Part shown: positions 51,195-60,099 of the stretch, piece by piece | Numbering within the stretch: position 1 is the stretch's first letter | Layout: every line of letters starts with the position of its first letter | From: Taibaiella lutea | Lineage (GTDB): Bacteria; Bacteroidota; Bacteroidia; Chitinophagales; Chitinophagaceae | Length of the DNA stretch: 64,000 nucleotides | Assembly (NCBI RefSeq): GCF_008629695.1 | Contig: NZ_VWSH01000002.1 | Coordinates: forward strand, 341,410-405,409 | Direction: 5' to 3' | Notes under the pieces: model-generated | Databases searched by the model: none | What the model was told of the DNA's origin: nothing | What the model saw: the letters and a program-made list of their open reading frames with translations, nothing else | Program-made: the position numbers and the translations under genes

Positions 51195-51881
51195 ATGAAA
51201 ACAAAAGCCTTTTCTTCTGCAATGCTTTGCAGTGCTTTCTTAACAATGACTACACTCGTTGTTAATGCACAGCAGAAATCTGTTTCCACCACCGAGCCGC
51301 AAATTTCAGTTTCAAAGAATACCTCAGTTCCTCCTGTTAATAGTACTGTTTCCGCGCCATCTATATTGCCGGGTCGTACACAAAACCCTCAGCCTGCGCA
51401 ACAAGCCATTTTATCGGATGCAGAAATAAGAAAAACGGCAGCAATAAATAAGAAAAAAGCTATTGAAATTGAAAGAAGCGCAGTAAAAGATAACCGCCAG
51501 GGAATGATCACATTAAATTTCGGCGCAGTTAAACAGGGGGAAAGCATTACTACATTCTTTCCGTTTAATATTAAAACATTGGAAAAAGAAGCAACAATAC
51601 AAACACCTGTATTAGGACCGGGCTCATTTATCAGGTATTTCAATTATAACAATCCGAGCGGAATATCGGATGTAAGGTTAGCTTTTGGGAAAGTAAAACC
51701 ATTAAACCTGACAGAAACAGGTGGTACAAAAGGAAATGGATTTAATATCACTTATTCGCCAACCACCCAGTCAGGTGCTGTTGATGAAACGATTATGGTT
51801 TATACTACAATGGGAAATTTACAATATAGATTAATAGGCTATGTATATGGAGCGGATGCAGAAATAACTGTTAGGAAGTAA
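51195..51881 (+). CDS. Secreted protein of unknown function (228 aa)
   Basis: A signal peptide ends near VNAQQ (residue 26). A Ser/Pro/Thr-rich linker (about 27-75) and a helical charged segment (DAEIRKTAAINKKKAIEIERSAV) follow. The C-terminal beta domain (about 100-228) has MITLNFGAVKQGESITTFFPFNIKTLE and YSPTTQSGAVDETIMVYTTMGNLQYRLIGYVYGA. These strands resemble the DUF1573/Hydin-like Ig fold used by Bacteroidota surface proteins, but I did not identify the family firmly. There is no T9SS sorting domain. A terminator follows. Confidence 0.75.
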   Translation: MKTKAFSSAMLCSAFLTMTTLVVNAQQKSVSTTEPQISVSKNTSVPPVNSTVSAPSILPGRTQNPQPAQQAILSDAEIRKTAAINKKKAIEIERSAVKDNRQGMITLNFGAVKQGESITTFFPFNIKTLEKEATIQTPVLGPGSFIRYFNYNNPSGISDVRLAFGKVKPLNLTETGGTKGNGFNITYSPTTQSGAVDETIMVYTTMGNLQYRLIGYVYGADAEITVRK

Positions 51882-51910
51882 ATAATCTTAATTCAGTTTA
51901 TCAGAATAGA

Positions 51911-51947
51911 AAGCCTGATCAATGCTTAATAGGAATGGATCAGGCTT
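51911..51947 (+). terminator. Rho-independent terminator
   Basis: A perfect 10-bp stem aagcctgatc/gatcaggctt with a 17-nt loop and T-rich tail, 29 nt after the stop at 51881. Confidence 0.75.
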
Positions 51948-52011
51948 TTTATTTAAGAAAAGTCTTTTACGCTACACTTAAATTCATTTTCTGATATTAA
52001 TTTAAAATCCC

Positions 52012-52019
52012 TACCTTTG
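52012..52019 (+). promoter_or_regulatory. Putative -7 box (TACCTTTG) of fusA
   Basis: A TAnnTTTG match 44 nt before the fusA ATG, in a leader of about 35 nt. Identical to the box of the TPR gene at 23574. Confidence 0.5.
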
Positions 52020-52063
52020 CACCCTCAAAATCTAATTTTAAGTTTTAATAATTCTAAACTGTC

Positions 52064-54217
52064 ATGGCAGATTTACGCTTACAGCGCAATTTCGGTATCG
52101 CCGCGCACATTGATGCGGGTAAAACCACTACCACAGAACGTATTCTGTACTACACTGGTGTAAACCACAAAATAGGTGAAGTACACGAAGGTGCAGCTAC
52201 AATGGACTGGATGGCTCAGGAACAAGAGCGTGGTATCACCATTACTTCTGCAGCTACTACTTGTTTCTGGAATTTCCCTACCGTTCAAGGTAAAGCGCTT
52301 CCTGATTCTAAAAAATACAAATTCAATATCATCGATACTCCGGGTCACGTGGATTTCACTATCGAGGTTGAACGTTCTATGCGTGTATTGGATGGTCTTG
52401 TTGCTTTGTTCTCTGCGGTTGATGGTGTTGAACCTCAATCTGAAACTGTATGGCGTCAGGCTAACCGTTATAAAGTACCGCGTGTAGGTTTCGTTAACAA
52501 AATGGACCGTATCGGTGCAGACTTCTTAATGGTTGTTCAGCAGGTACGCGATATGCTTGGAGCTAAAGCAGTTCCATTGCAATTGCCAATCGGTGCTGAA
52601 GATAATTTCAAAGGTGTTGTTGATTTGATCACAATGAAATCTCTTGTATGGGATGACGCGACTCAAGGCATGACATATGTTGAAGGTGAAATTCCTGCTG
52701 ATATGATGGAAGAAGCACAACAATATCGTGCTGAATTGGTAGAAGCAGTTGCTGAGTATGATGATTTATTGATGGAGAAATTCTTCGAAGATCCAAACTC
52801 CATTTCTGAAGAAGAAATTCACGAAGCAGTACGTAAAGCTACGCTTGACTTAAGTATCATTCCTATGCTTTGCGGTTCTTCTTACAAAAATAAAGGCGTT
52901 CAAAAGATGTTGGATTGCGTAATCCGTTACCTGCCTTCTCCTTTGGATGTTGACGCTATCACTGGTACTGATCCGGATGATAATGAAAAAGTATTGGTAC
53001 GTAAACCGGATGCAAAAGAACCATTCGCTGCATTGGCGTTTAAAATCATGACCGATCCTTTCGTAGGTCGTCTGGCGTTCTTCCGCGTATATTCAGGTGG
53101 ATTGGATGCAGGTTCTTACGTATTGAACGTACGTTCCGGTAAAAACGAACGTATCTCCCGTATCATGCAGATGCATGCTAACAAGCAAAACCCTATCGAC
53201 CGTATTGAAGCGGGTGATATCGGTGCGGCTGTTGGTTTTAAAGATATCAAAACAGGTGATACCCTTTGCGATGAGAAAAATCCTATCGTATTGGAAAACA
53301 TGTTCATTCCTGATTCCGTAATCTCTATCGCTGTTGAGCCTAAAACTCAGGCTGATGTTGAGAAAATGGGTATGGCTATCGCTAAATTGGTTGAGGAAGA
53401 TCCTACATTGCGCGTTAAAACAGATGACGAAACAGGTCAGACTGTATTGAGCGGTATGGGTGAGCTTCACCTGGAAATCATCGTTGACCGTATGCGTCGC
53501 GAGTTTAAAGTAGAAGTAAACCAGGGTGCGCCTCAGGTTGCTTACAAAGAAGCATTGACTTTGAAAATAGAACACCGTGAAGTTTACAAGAAACAATCAG
53601 GTGGTCGTGGTAAGTTCGCAGATATTCAATTTGAGATCGGACCTGCTGACGAAGAATTCTTAGCGCTTGATAAAGGCCGTTTCCAATTCATCAACGATAT
53701 CTTTGGTGGTTCTATTCCAAAAGAATTTGTACCTGCTATCCAAAAAGGTTTTGAAACCTCTATGGCTAACGGTGTATTGGCCGGTTTCCCATTAGAAAAC
53801 ATGAGAGTTCGTGTATTTGATGGTTCTTTCCACCAGGTCGATTCAGATTCTATGTCATTCGAGCTTTGTGCTAAACAAGCTTACCGTGAAGCTGGTCGTA
53901 AAGCAAAACCAATCATTCTTGAGCCAATCATGAAAGTGGAAGTTTTGACTCCGGATCAATACATGGGTGATGTTACAGGTGACTTGAACCGTCGTCGTGC
54001 CATGTTGGAAGGTATGGATACACGTAACAACTTACAGGTAATCAAAGCAAAAGTTCCGTTGAGCGAAATGTTTGGTTATGTAACGCAATTACGTTCTCTT
54101 TCTTCCGGTCGTGCATCTTCAACAATGGAGTTCAGCCACTACGCTCAGGCTCCTAAGAACATTGAAGAAGAAGTAGTAACAAAAGCAAAAGGCAAAAAAG
54201 CTGCTGAGAACGCATAA
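52064..54217 (+). CDS. fusA: Translation elongation factor G
   Basis: A 717-residue GTPase that drives ribosomal translocation and, with RRF, recycling. G1 is AHIDAGKTT (14-22), the switch region has [12 protein letters not shown]3 is DTPGHVDF and G4 is NKMD. A short insert ([17 protein letters not shown]) before G3 is seen in Bacteroidota EF-G. Domain III and IV blocks ([33 protein letters not shown]) and the domain V end ([25 protein letters not shown]) are complete. Codon use is strongly biased, unlike its neighbours, as expected for a highly expressed gene. It stands outside a ribosomal-protein operon. Confidence 0.96.
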   Translation: MADLRLQRNFGIAAHIDAGKTTTTERILYYTGVNHKIGEVHEGAATMDWMAQEQERGITITSAATTCFWNFPTVQGKALPDSKKYKFNIIDTPGHVDFTIEVERSMRVLDGLVALFSAVDGVEPQSETVWRQANRYKVPRVGFVNKMDRIGADFLMVVQQVRDMLGAKAVPLQLPIGAEDNFKGVVDLITMKSLVWDDATQGMTYVEGEIPADMMEEAQQYRAELVEAVAEYDDLLMEKFFEDPNSISEEEIHEAVRKATLDLSIIPMLCGSSYKNKGVQKMLDCVIRYLPSPLDVDAITGTDPDDNEKVLVRKPDAKEPFAALAFKIMTDPFVGRLAFFRVYSGGLDAGSYVLNVRSGKNERISRIMQMHANKQNPIDRIEAGDIGAAVGFKDIKTGDTLCDEKNPIVLENMFIPDSVISIAVEPKTQADVEKMGMAIAKLVEEDPTLRVKTDDETGQTVLSGMGELHLEIIVDRMRREFKVEVNQGAPQVAYKEALTLKIEHREVYKKQSGGRGKFADIQFEIGPADEEFLALDKGRFQFINDIFGGSIPKEFVPAIQKGFETSMANGVLAGFPLENMRVRVFDGSFHQVDSDSMSFELCAKQAYREAGRKAKPIILEPIMKVEVLTPDQYMGDVTGDLNRRRAMLEGMDTRNNLQVIKAKVPLSEMFGYVTQLRSLSSGRASSTMEFSHYAQAPKNIEEEVVTKAKGKKAAENA

Positions 54218-54240
54218 TTTTCAGATAGCTGATTTATAGA

Positions 54241-54271
54241 AAAGCCGTTTCCGAAAAGGAAACGGCTTTTT
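54241..54271. terminator. Bidirectional terminator after fusA
   Basis: A perfect 13-bp stem aaaagccgtttcc/ggaaacggctttt with a 5-nt loop, between converging stops at 54217 and 54274, with T tracts on both strands. Confidence 0.85.
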
Positions 54272-54273
54272 GT

Positions 54274-55200
54274 TTATTTACGTATTATCATTTTATCGTG
54301 AAATAAGATTCCATTTTCATCTGCTATCTGAATAATGTACATGCCTGAAAGGAGTTTACTGATATCCAGCGGTTTTTTAGATTGAAAAGTTGTTTTTAAT
54401 AAAACCTTTCCGGATAAATCCAGAATAGATATAATGTACTTTGAATTTTTTACTCCTGAATAATCAATTGTAATTTCTTCATTAGCAGGATTTGGATAAA
54501 TATGGAAATATTGGTCACCTGATTCTCCCAACTCACTTACAGCAGTAATATGGTTACAGTCAGTTAGATCTGACAAAGGAGTAGTATTGTTATTCTTGAA
54601 ACAAACTATATAATGCAATCCTGTTGAAGTCACCCATTGACTGGTTATTATTGGCCCCCAATATGTTCCAATTCCTTCAATAAACTCATAATAGCCATCA
54701 AAACCTGATATTGGGTTCATGTGAAAGCGCTTGTGCCATGTATTATTTATTTCCGTGGAATCTATTGAAAGAACAACATGTTTACTAAACATTTGTGAAG
54801 AAGGTACAGAGCCATCTGTAATCGGTAATGTCAATGTATCATTGACTTGCAGATCATAATCGAAATATAAAAACTCATTTGTGGTATCATTAAAATAAGT
54901 AGCAATTGAGTAATATCTCTTATAAGCTCTGAGAAAGACTTTATTTCCTTCTTCTCTGATTGAAAAATTAGAGTTATTCCCTATTTGAAGGTAATTGTAT
55001 GTGTGGCCATTGGTATTTACAATTGTGTCCTTGTATTTGAAATTAATATAATCATAGTAGTCCGGCTCCAAGCCCCCGTCTACAAATCTACGGGTAATCC
55101 ACAGGTTTGATGTATCTGTTATATGTATCTTTTGTCCTGAGGCACAAAGAGAACAGAGCAAGCATATAGGGAAAGCTAAAGTAAACAGGGCGTTTTTCAT
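54274..55200 (-). CDS. Small T9SS type A secreted protein
   Basis: A 308-residue protein. The signal peptide (MKNALFTLAFPICLLCSLCASGQ) ends near residue 23. The central part is beta-rich with many aromatic residues (TYNYLQIGNNSNF, RYYSIATYF, RFHMNPISGFDGYYEF). A type A sorting domain ends it (FHIYPNPANEEITIDY, ISILDLSGKVLL, SGMYIIQIAD, KMIIRK). No enzyme motif is visible; similar short proteins carry only the sorting domain. It lies alone and ends in the terminator shared with fusA. Confidence 0.82.
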   Translation of the reverse strand: MKNALFTLAFPICLLCSLCASGQKIHITDTSNLWITRRFVDGGLEPDYYDYINFKYKDTIVNTNGHTYNYLQIGNNSNFSIREEGNKVFLRAYKRYYSIATYFNDTTNEFLYFDYDLQVNDTLTLPITDGSVPSSQMFSKHVVLSIDSTEINNTWHKRFHMNPISGFDGYYEFIEGIGTYWGPIITSQWVTSTGLHYIVCFKNNNTTPLSDLTDCNHITAVSELGESGDQYFHIYPNPANEEITIDYSGVKNSKYIISILDLSGKVLLKTTFQSKKPLDISKLLSGMYIIQIADENGILFHDKMIIRK

Positions 55201-55377
55201 AGTATAGGTATTTAATCAATACGAATTTAATAGAAAACATGTAAATATCATAGAAAATCATAAGTATATTTCTTGCCTGTACAGGATTTATATAAAACAA
55301 TACCAACGATTTGAATAATTGCCATGTCTTTTACTATATGTTTATGTAGGTATGTTTATTTACATTTAACTTGTGTA

Positions 55378-55415
55378 AGAACTGCAATGACGTAATAATA
55401 CATTATTGCAGTTCT
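55378..55415 (+). promoter_or_regulatory. Hairpin in the leader of the first type B surface gene
   Basis: An 11-bp perfect stem agaactgcaat/attgcagttct with a 16-nt loop lies 34 nt before the ATG at 55449. There is no T-run, so it is not a typical terminator and may be a leader structure. Confidence 0.35.
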
Positions 55416-55448
55416 AAGCCAAATTATTAATCAGATAACGTCACGCTT

Positions 55449-57686
55449 ATGATAAAGAGAGCTTTGTTTACAATACCGTTAATATTATCATTTCAATATT
55501 CATTTTCGCAAAATTTAGTTCAGAATGGCGATTTTAATGCCAATGCTGCGAACTGGACTTTCTTTGCTCCTGCAACAGATGCCGAGTGCAGTAACTTTGA
55601 AACCACTTATGGTGGTGCAGTTGCAACAAACCATGTTGCTGAAATAGATTATGGTTCTAATATAAGACAAAGCAACATTGCCGTAACACCCGGAAATACT
55701 TATGTTATTTCCCTTCGTCATTCCAGAAGAAATATTGCATCCAATCCCAATAATATCAACCTGAAAATTTATAATGGTGCGACCACATTTCTTACTCAGG
55801 ATATTGTTTCAGCCAACGCAGCCTGGCTTTGGCAATGTAAAACATTCACTTTTGTACCTACTACTGCCAGTATAGATTTGGACATTACGAACGTAACACC
55901 CGGTAATACGGCCACATTGGGTACTATTATTGACGATGTTACTATTACGCCCCAACAACAAATCATTACTTCCAGTGGCGCAGTTTGCCCGGGAGGAAGT
56001 ATTACGCTTACGGCGCCTGTATCTACACCCGGAGCTGCTTATACAAATTATTCATGGACAGGCCCCAATGGTTTTGCAGCAGCAGGCAATACAGCTACAA
56101 TCACTAATGTACAAGCCGGGCAAACAGGAACTTACACCTGCACCATGAATGTAAATGGATGCGCCAGTGTAAGTGGCACATTCGATGTGCAGTTATTGCC
56201 GAAGCCCGATGTTACTTTAACAAGTACGGACACCATTAATATTTGCCCGGGTGGGAGCGCTGATATCTCATTGGCCAACCCTAATGCCAATAATGCTTAT
56301 CAATGGTTTAAAGATGATGTAATAATTGCAGGAGCTACAAATTCTATGTACACAGTAACCGCTTCCGGCAATTATAAAGTTGTTGTGACAAGTGCTGCGG
56401 GATGTACTGACACTTCTCAGACAGTACATGCTACTTTTAATTCGTTGAATATTGATTTTACCATTACAGTCAATAAAGCCTGTACCAGTGATACTGTTGT
56501 ATTTCATAACTTGAGCGATAGCGGGCAATATTTTTGGAATTTCGGAGACATGACACCCGAAAGCAATGCAACTGATCCGACTCACATATACCAAAGCCAG
56601 AATATCTATGTTGTAAGATTAAAAGTCATTTCTCACGAAGGCTGTTTGGATTCCGTAATTAAAACAGTGGACGTAACGCACCCTTTGAATGCTGTCTTTA
56701 CGCAAAGCGCCGATACAATCTGTTTGAGTGCAGGAATGCCGGTAACATTTACAGATGCATCGGTTGGCAACATAAGCAACTGGAACTGGAATTTTGGAGA
56801 AGGGGTTTCCTCAACAGCACAAAACCCAACGTATATATTTACGCAGGCAGGAAGCCACACCATACGATTGGTTGTAAAAGAAGATAACCTGCCTTGTTAT
56901 GATACTGCTTACAGTACGGTTCAGGTAGATGCAGTACCTTTTTTCAACATTACACAGGATAAACATGTCATCTGTGCAGGGGAAGCTGTGAATTTTGATG
57001 CTGATTATGATGTAAATACTATCAGGAGCCTTGCATGGGATTTTGGGGACGGCACTCAGTGGAACCAATTCGGCGCATCCACACACCATTATGAAAATCC
57101 GGGCATTTACTGGATTACGGCTGATGCCGACTTCGGTGCCTGCGGCATAAGCCATGCTACAGACTCTATTGTAGTAAATGCGTATCCTTTTGTGAATCTT
57201 GGTCCGGACAGTGTGCTTTGCCTTGACGGCCCTGCTCTTACTGTGTCAGATTTAAATAATGCTTCGGATCCTTCTATAACTTGGTATTGGAACACAGGAG
57301 CTACAGCACCTTCTATAAACATTGCTCATCCCGGAACATATTCGCTTACAGCAACGAAGAATGGATGCGCTACGACTGAAACTATTGAAGTTAATAAAGA
57401 TTGCTATACCGATGTTCCGAACGTATTTACGCCAAATGGTGACGGTGTAAATGATTACTTTTATCCAAGGCAACTGTTAAGCAAAGGTATTGTAGGATTC
57501 AGCATGACCATTTTCAACAGATGGGGACAAAAAGTATTTGAATCCAACACAACAAATGGCCGTGGATGGGACGGTAAGTTTAACAGCAAAGACCAGCCGG
57601 TGGGCGTTTATATTTATCAGATAAGTGCCACTTTGAAAAATGGACGTAATGAGAATTATACCGGAAACGTAACATTGATGCGATAG
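55449..57686 (+). CDS. T9SS type B (CHU_C) surface protein with CBM-like, Ig-like and PKD domains
   Basis: A 745-residue secreted protein. The signal peptide ends near YSFSQ (residue 20). A carbohydrate-binding-like beta-sandwich (about 22-175: NLVQNGDFNANAANW) is followed by one or two Ig-like modules (GSITLTAPVSTPGAAYTNYSWTGPNG and the Cys-rich stretch after it). Two or three PKD modules follow (YFWNFGDMTPES, NWNWNFGEGVSS, LAWDFGDGTQW). The C-terminus has VFTPNGDGVND, FNRWGQKVFES and GRGWDGKFN, the type B sorting domain that in gliding relatives anchors large adhesins. It probably acts as a cell-surface adhesin or glycan-binding protein. Confidence 0.88.
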   Translation: MIKRALFTIPLILSFQYSFSQNLVQNGDFNANAANWTFFAPATDAECSNFETTYGGAVATNHVAEIDYGSNIRQSNIAVTPGNTYVISLRHSRRNIASNPNNINLKIYNGATTFLTQDIVSANAAWLWQCKTFTFVPTTASIDLDITNVTPGNTATLGTIIDDVTITPQQQIITSSGAVCPGGSITLTAPVSTPGAAYTNYSWTGPNGFAAAGNTATITNVQAGQTGTYTCTMNVNGCASVSGTFDVQLLPKPDVTLTSTDTINICPGGSADISLANPNANNAYQWFKDDVIIAGATNSMYTVTASGNYKVVVTSAAGCTDTSQTVHATFNSLNIDFTITVNKACTSDTVVFHNLSDSGQYFWNFGDMTPESNATDPTHIYQSQNIYVVRLKVISHEGCLDSVIKTVDVTHPLNAVFTQSADTICLSAGMPVTFTDASVGNISNWNWNFGEGVSSTAQNPTYIFTQAGSHTIRLVVKEDNLPCYDTAYSTVQVDAVPFFNITQDKHVICAGEAVNFDADYDVNTIRSLAWDFGDGTQWNQFGASTHHYENPGIYWITADADFGACGISHATDSIVVNAYPFVNLGPDSVLCLDGPALTVSDLNNASDPSITWYWNTGATAPSINIAHPGTYSLTATKNGCATTETIEVNKDCYTDVPNVFTPNGDGVNDYFYPRQLLSKGIVGFSMTIFNRWGQKVFESNTTNGRGWDGKFNSKDQPVGVYIYQISATLKNGRNENYTGNVTLMR

Positions 57687-57916
57687 GTTTTTAAATCATG
57701 ATTAAAATAAAGCGACTTTCTTATCACATAGAAGCCGCTTCGTTTTTAAAAATTAAACCATCGTGATTTCATAATGAAAAGTTATTAGATGGCTCTAACC
57801 TAAACTTTTCCACTTAATTTAAATCTATAATACGCAACTTTGCAGCCGAAAAACTGTTAAGCATTTGTAGGGTAATAGAATAGCCCGTCATTTATTTTTA
57901 AATTTAAAAGAAGAAT

Positions 57917-58561
57917 ATGAAAAAGCTCCTTTCTTTATTATTAGTCGCAACAACATTTATTTCCTTTCAATCTCAGGCACAGGACGCAAAAGCAAAAGTC
58001 GTATTAGATAAGCTGAGCTCCAAAGTAAAGTCAATGACGTCTTTAAAAGCAAACTTCGTATTTACCATGAATGATGCAAAAGGTGCTTCAAAAGGCAATA
58101 AAAGCGGTACCTTTCTGATGCAGGGCAATAAATTCAGGGTGAATATGACGGGACAGCAGATTATTTGCGATGGCCGCACACTTTGGACATACCTGGTTTC
58201 TGATAAAGAAGTACAGGTTTCAAATTATGACGCCAACTCTCAGAGCATTTCTCCTGCAAAATTATTTTCGGGCTCTTATACCAAAGATTATAAATATACC
58301 TATGGAGGTGCAAAGACCGTTGCAGGTAAATCTGTTGACGTAATTGAACTTACTCCTGTAAACGGAAAATCTTTTAAGAAAATACTTTTATACGTAGATC
58401 AAAAGACTTCTATGGTGAATGGCGGTATCATGTATGATAAAAGTGGCAGCTCTTACGGCTATACTATTTCAGGTGTAACGCCGAATGCAAAAGTTGCAGC
58501 AACTGATTTTACTTTTGATGCAAAGAAAAATCCGGGTGTTGAAGTAATTGATTTGAGATAA
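57917..58561 (+). CDS. lolA: Outer-membrane lipoprotein carrier protein LolA
   Basis: A 214-residue periplasmic chaperone that takes lipoproteins from LolCDE to the outer membrane. The signal peptide ends near QSQAQ (about residue 22). The half-barrel pattern is visible in FVFTMNDAKG, SGTFLMQGNKFRVNMTGQQIICDGRTLWTYLV and the basic, Pro-containing end (FTFDAKKNPGVEVIDLR). The gene has its own terminator. Several predicted lipoproteins are encoded in the window, including 9851, 29740, 32529 and 40620. Confidence 0.9.
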   Translation: MKKLLSLLLVATTFISFQSQAQDAKAKVVLDKLSSKVKSMTSLKANFVFTMNDAKGASKGNKSGTFLMQGNKFRVNMTGQQIICDGRTLWTYLVSDKEVQVSNYDANSQSISPAKLFSGSYTKDYKYTYGGAKTVAGKSVDVIELTPVNGKSFKKILLYVDQKTSMVNGGIMYDKSGSSYGYTISGVTPNAKVAATDFTFDAKKNPGVEVIDLR

Positions 58562-58578
58562 TTAAAAATGTTTTAATG

Positions 58579-58610
58579 AAAATGCGGCTTCTGATTGGAA
58601 GCCGCATTTT
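58579..58610. terminator. Bidirectional terminator between lolA and hutI
   Basis: A 13-bp stem (aaaatgcggcttc with its complement) around a 6-nt loop, T7-rich on the plus strand and A-rich upstream, between converging stops at 58561 and 58643. Confidence 0.85.
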
Positions 58611-58642
58611 TTTATTGTTAGAATCCTTGGCAGGACACGCTA

Positions 58643-59869
58643 TTACACAATCACTCTTTCCACCCAATTTTCTCCAAAGCTGTAAGGCAGATAAGCCAGT
58701 GAAGAAACAGGCTTTGTAATAATCAGGCTTGCTTTTTTACCAATAGCAATTGTACCCATTTCATGTTCCATTTCCATTGCCGCCGCTCCGTTAATTGTTT
58801 GAGCATTAATAGCCTCTTCAGGTGTCATTCTCAATTGTGTACAAGCCAGAGACAACAGGAAATTCATATTTCCGGAAGGGCAGGAGCCGGGATTGTAATC
58901 GGTGGCCAACGCTACAGGCAATCCGGCATCTATTAATAAACGCGCCGGCTGATAATGCATATTCAGAAAAAAGGCTGCACCGGGCAATAAAGTTGGAATA
59001 GTATTGCTGCCACGCAATGCTTCAATTTCCTCCTCACCCATACTTTCCAGATGATCAACGCTGATAGCATTATATTTTACGCCAACCTGCACACCGCCTG
59101 AACGGTGCAATTGATTTGCATGGATTTTTGGTTTTAAATTATATTTCAGGCCCGCTTCCAATAATCTTGCAGTTTCATCTACAGAGAAAAAGCCTTGTTC
59201 GCAAAACGCATCCATATAATCTGCCAGCCCTTCATCGGCAACCCTTGGCAGCATTTCATTGATAATAAGGTTAATATACCCTTCATGATTTTCCTTATAC
59301 TCCGGAGGAAAGGCATGTGCAGCTAAAAAACTTGCTTTTACGGGAATAATGTTTTGCTCTTTCATCTTTCGTATGACACGCAACATCTTCAATTCACCTT
59401 CGAGGCATAAGCCATATCCGCTTTTGATTTCAATAGCACCGGTGCCTTGTGCCACTACAGCATGCAATCTTTCAAGCGAATCATCATAAAGTTTTGACTC
59501 GTCCGTTTCATTCAATTTTCCAGCCGAATTTAATATGCCACCGCCTCTTGCTGCAATCTCTGCATAAGTAAGTCCGTTTATCCTGTCCACAAACTCCTGT
59601 TCGCGCGGAGCTGCAAACACCAGATGGGTATGGGAATCACACCAGGAAGGTAAAACCAGTTTTCCCGTAGCATCCATAACTTCATCAGCACGTATTTCAG
59701 GAATATCTTTCATGCTCCCGAAATCTTTTATAATTCCGTTTTCTGCCAGCAGCCAGGCATTATTGATACCCGGTAAATGAGCCATTTCCTTTCCATAAAC
59801 CCTCGATTTACGTTCCGATCCTTCCTCTGTTTGGAGAAGGGTTTTAATATTTTTAATAAGGATGTGCAT
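58643..59869 (-). CDS. hutI: Imidazolonepropionase
   Basis: A 408-residue metal-dependent amidohydrolase that opens imidazolone-5-propionate in histidine breakdown. The metal motif is CDSHTHLVF (His80 and His82). Family blocks GGGILNSAG, GTGAIEIKSGYGL, the AAHAFPPEY metal region, HANQLHRSGGVQ, VDHLESMGEEE and ATDYNPGSCPSGNM are in order. Length fits. No other hut gene is adjacent, so the pathway is dispersed. Upstream lies a near-consensus promoter, and the divergent type B gene starts at 60100. Confidence 0.93.
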   Translation of the reverse strand: MHILIKNIKTLLQTEEGSERKSRVYGKEMAHLPGINNAWLLAENGIIKDFGSMKDIPEIRADEVMDATGKLVLPSWCDSHTHLVFAAPREQEFVDRINGLTYAEIAARGGGILNSAGKLNETDESKLYDDSLERLHAVVAQGTGAIEIKSGYGLCLEGELKMLRVIRKMKEQNIIPVKASFLAAHAFPPEYKENHEGYINLIINEMLPRVADEGLADYMDAFCEQGFFSVDETARLLEAGLKYNLKPKIHANQLHRSGGVQVGVKYNAISVDHLESMGEEEIEALRGSNTIPTLLPGAAFFLNMHYQPARLLIDAGLPVALATDYNPGSCPSGNMNFLLSLACTQLRMTPEEAINAQTINGAAAMEMEHEMGTIAIGKKASLIITKPVSSLAYLPYSFGENWVERVIV

Positions 59870-60099
59870 AAATATTTAATAATTTGGAGATTTTTGGCAC
59901 ACTTTTTGCAAAGTAAATAAAGATAACCGACAAATAACTTTTAATTACCTCATTTTCAATTTAATCATTAAATAATATGACAATAATTAACCAACTTTGC
60001 GCGTTAATTTCGCGTCTATAAGATAACTAAAATCAAAAAAAGCCGGATTTTAATATATTTTTAAAAGAACAATTTATCATTTAGTTTAAATACCATTTC

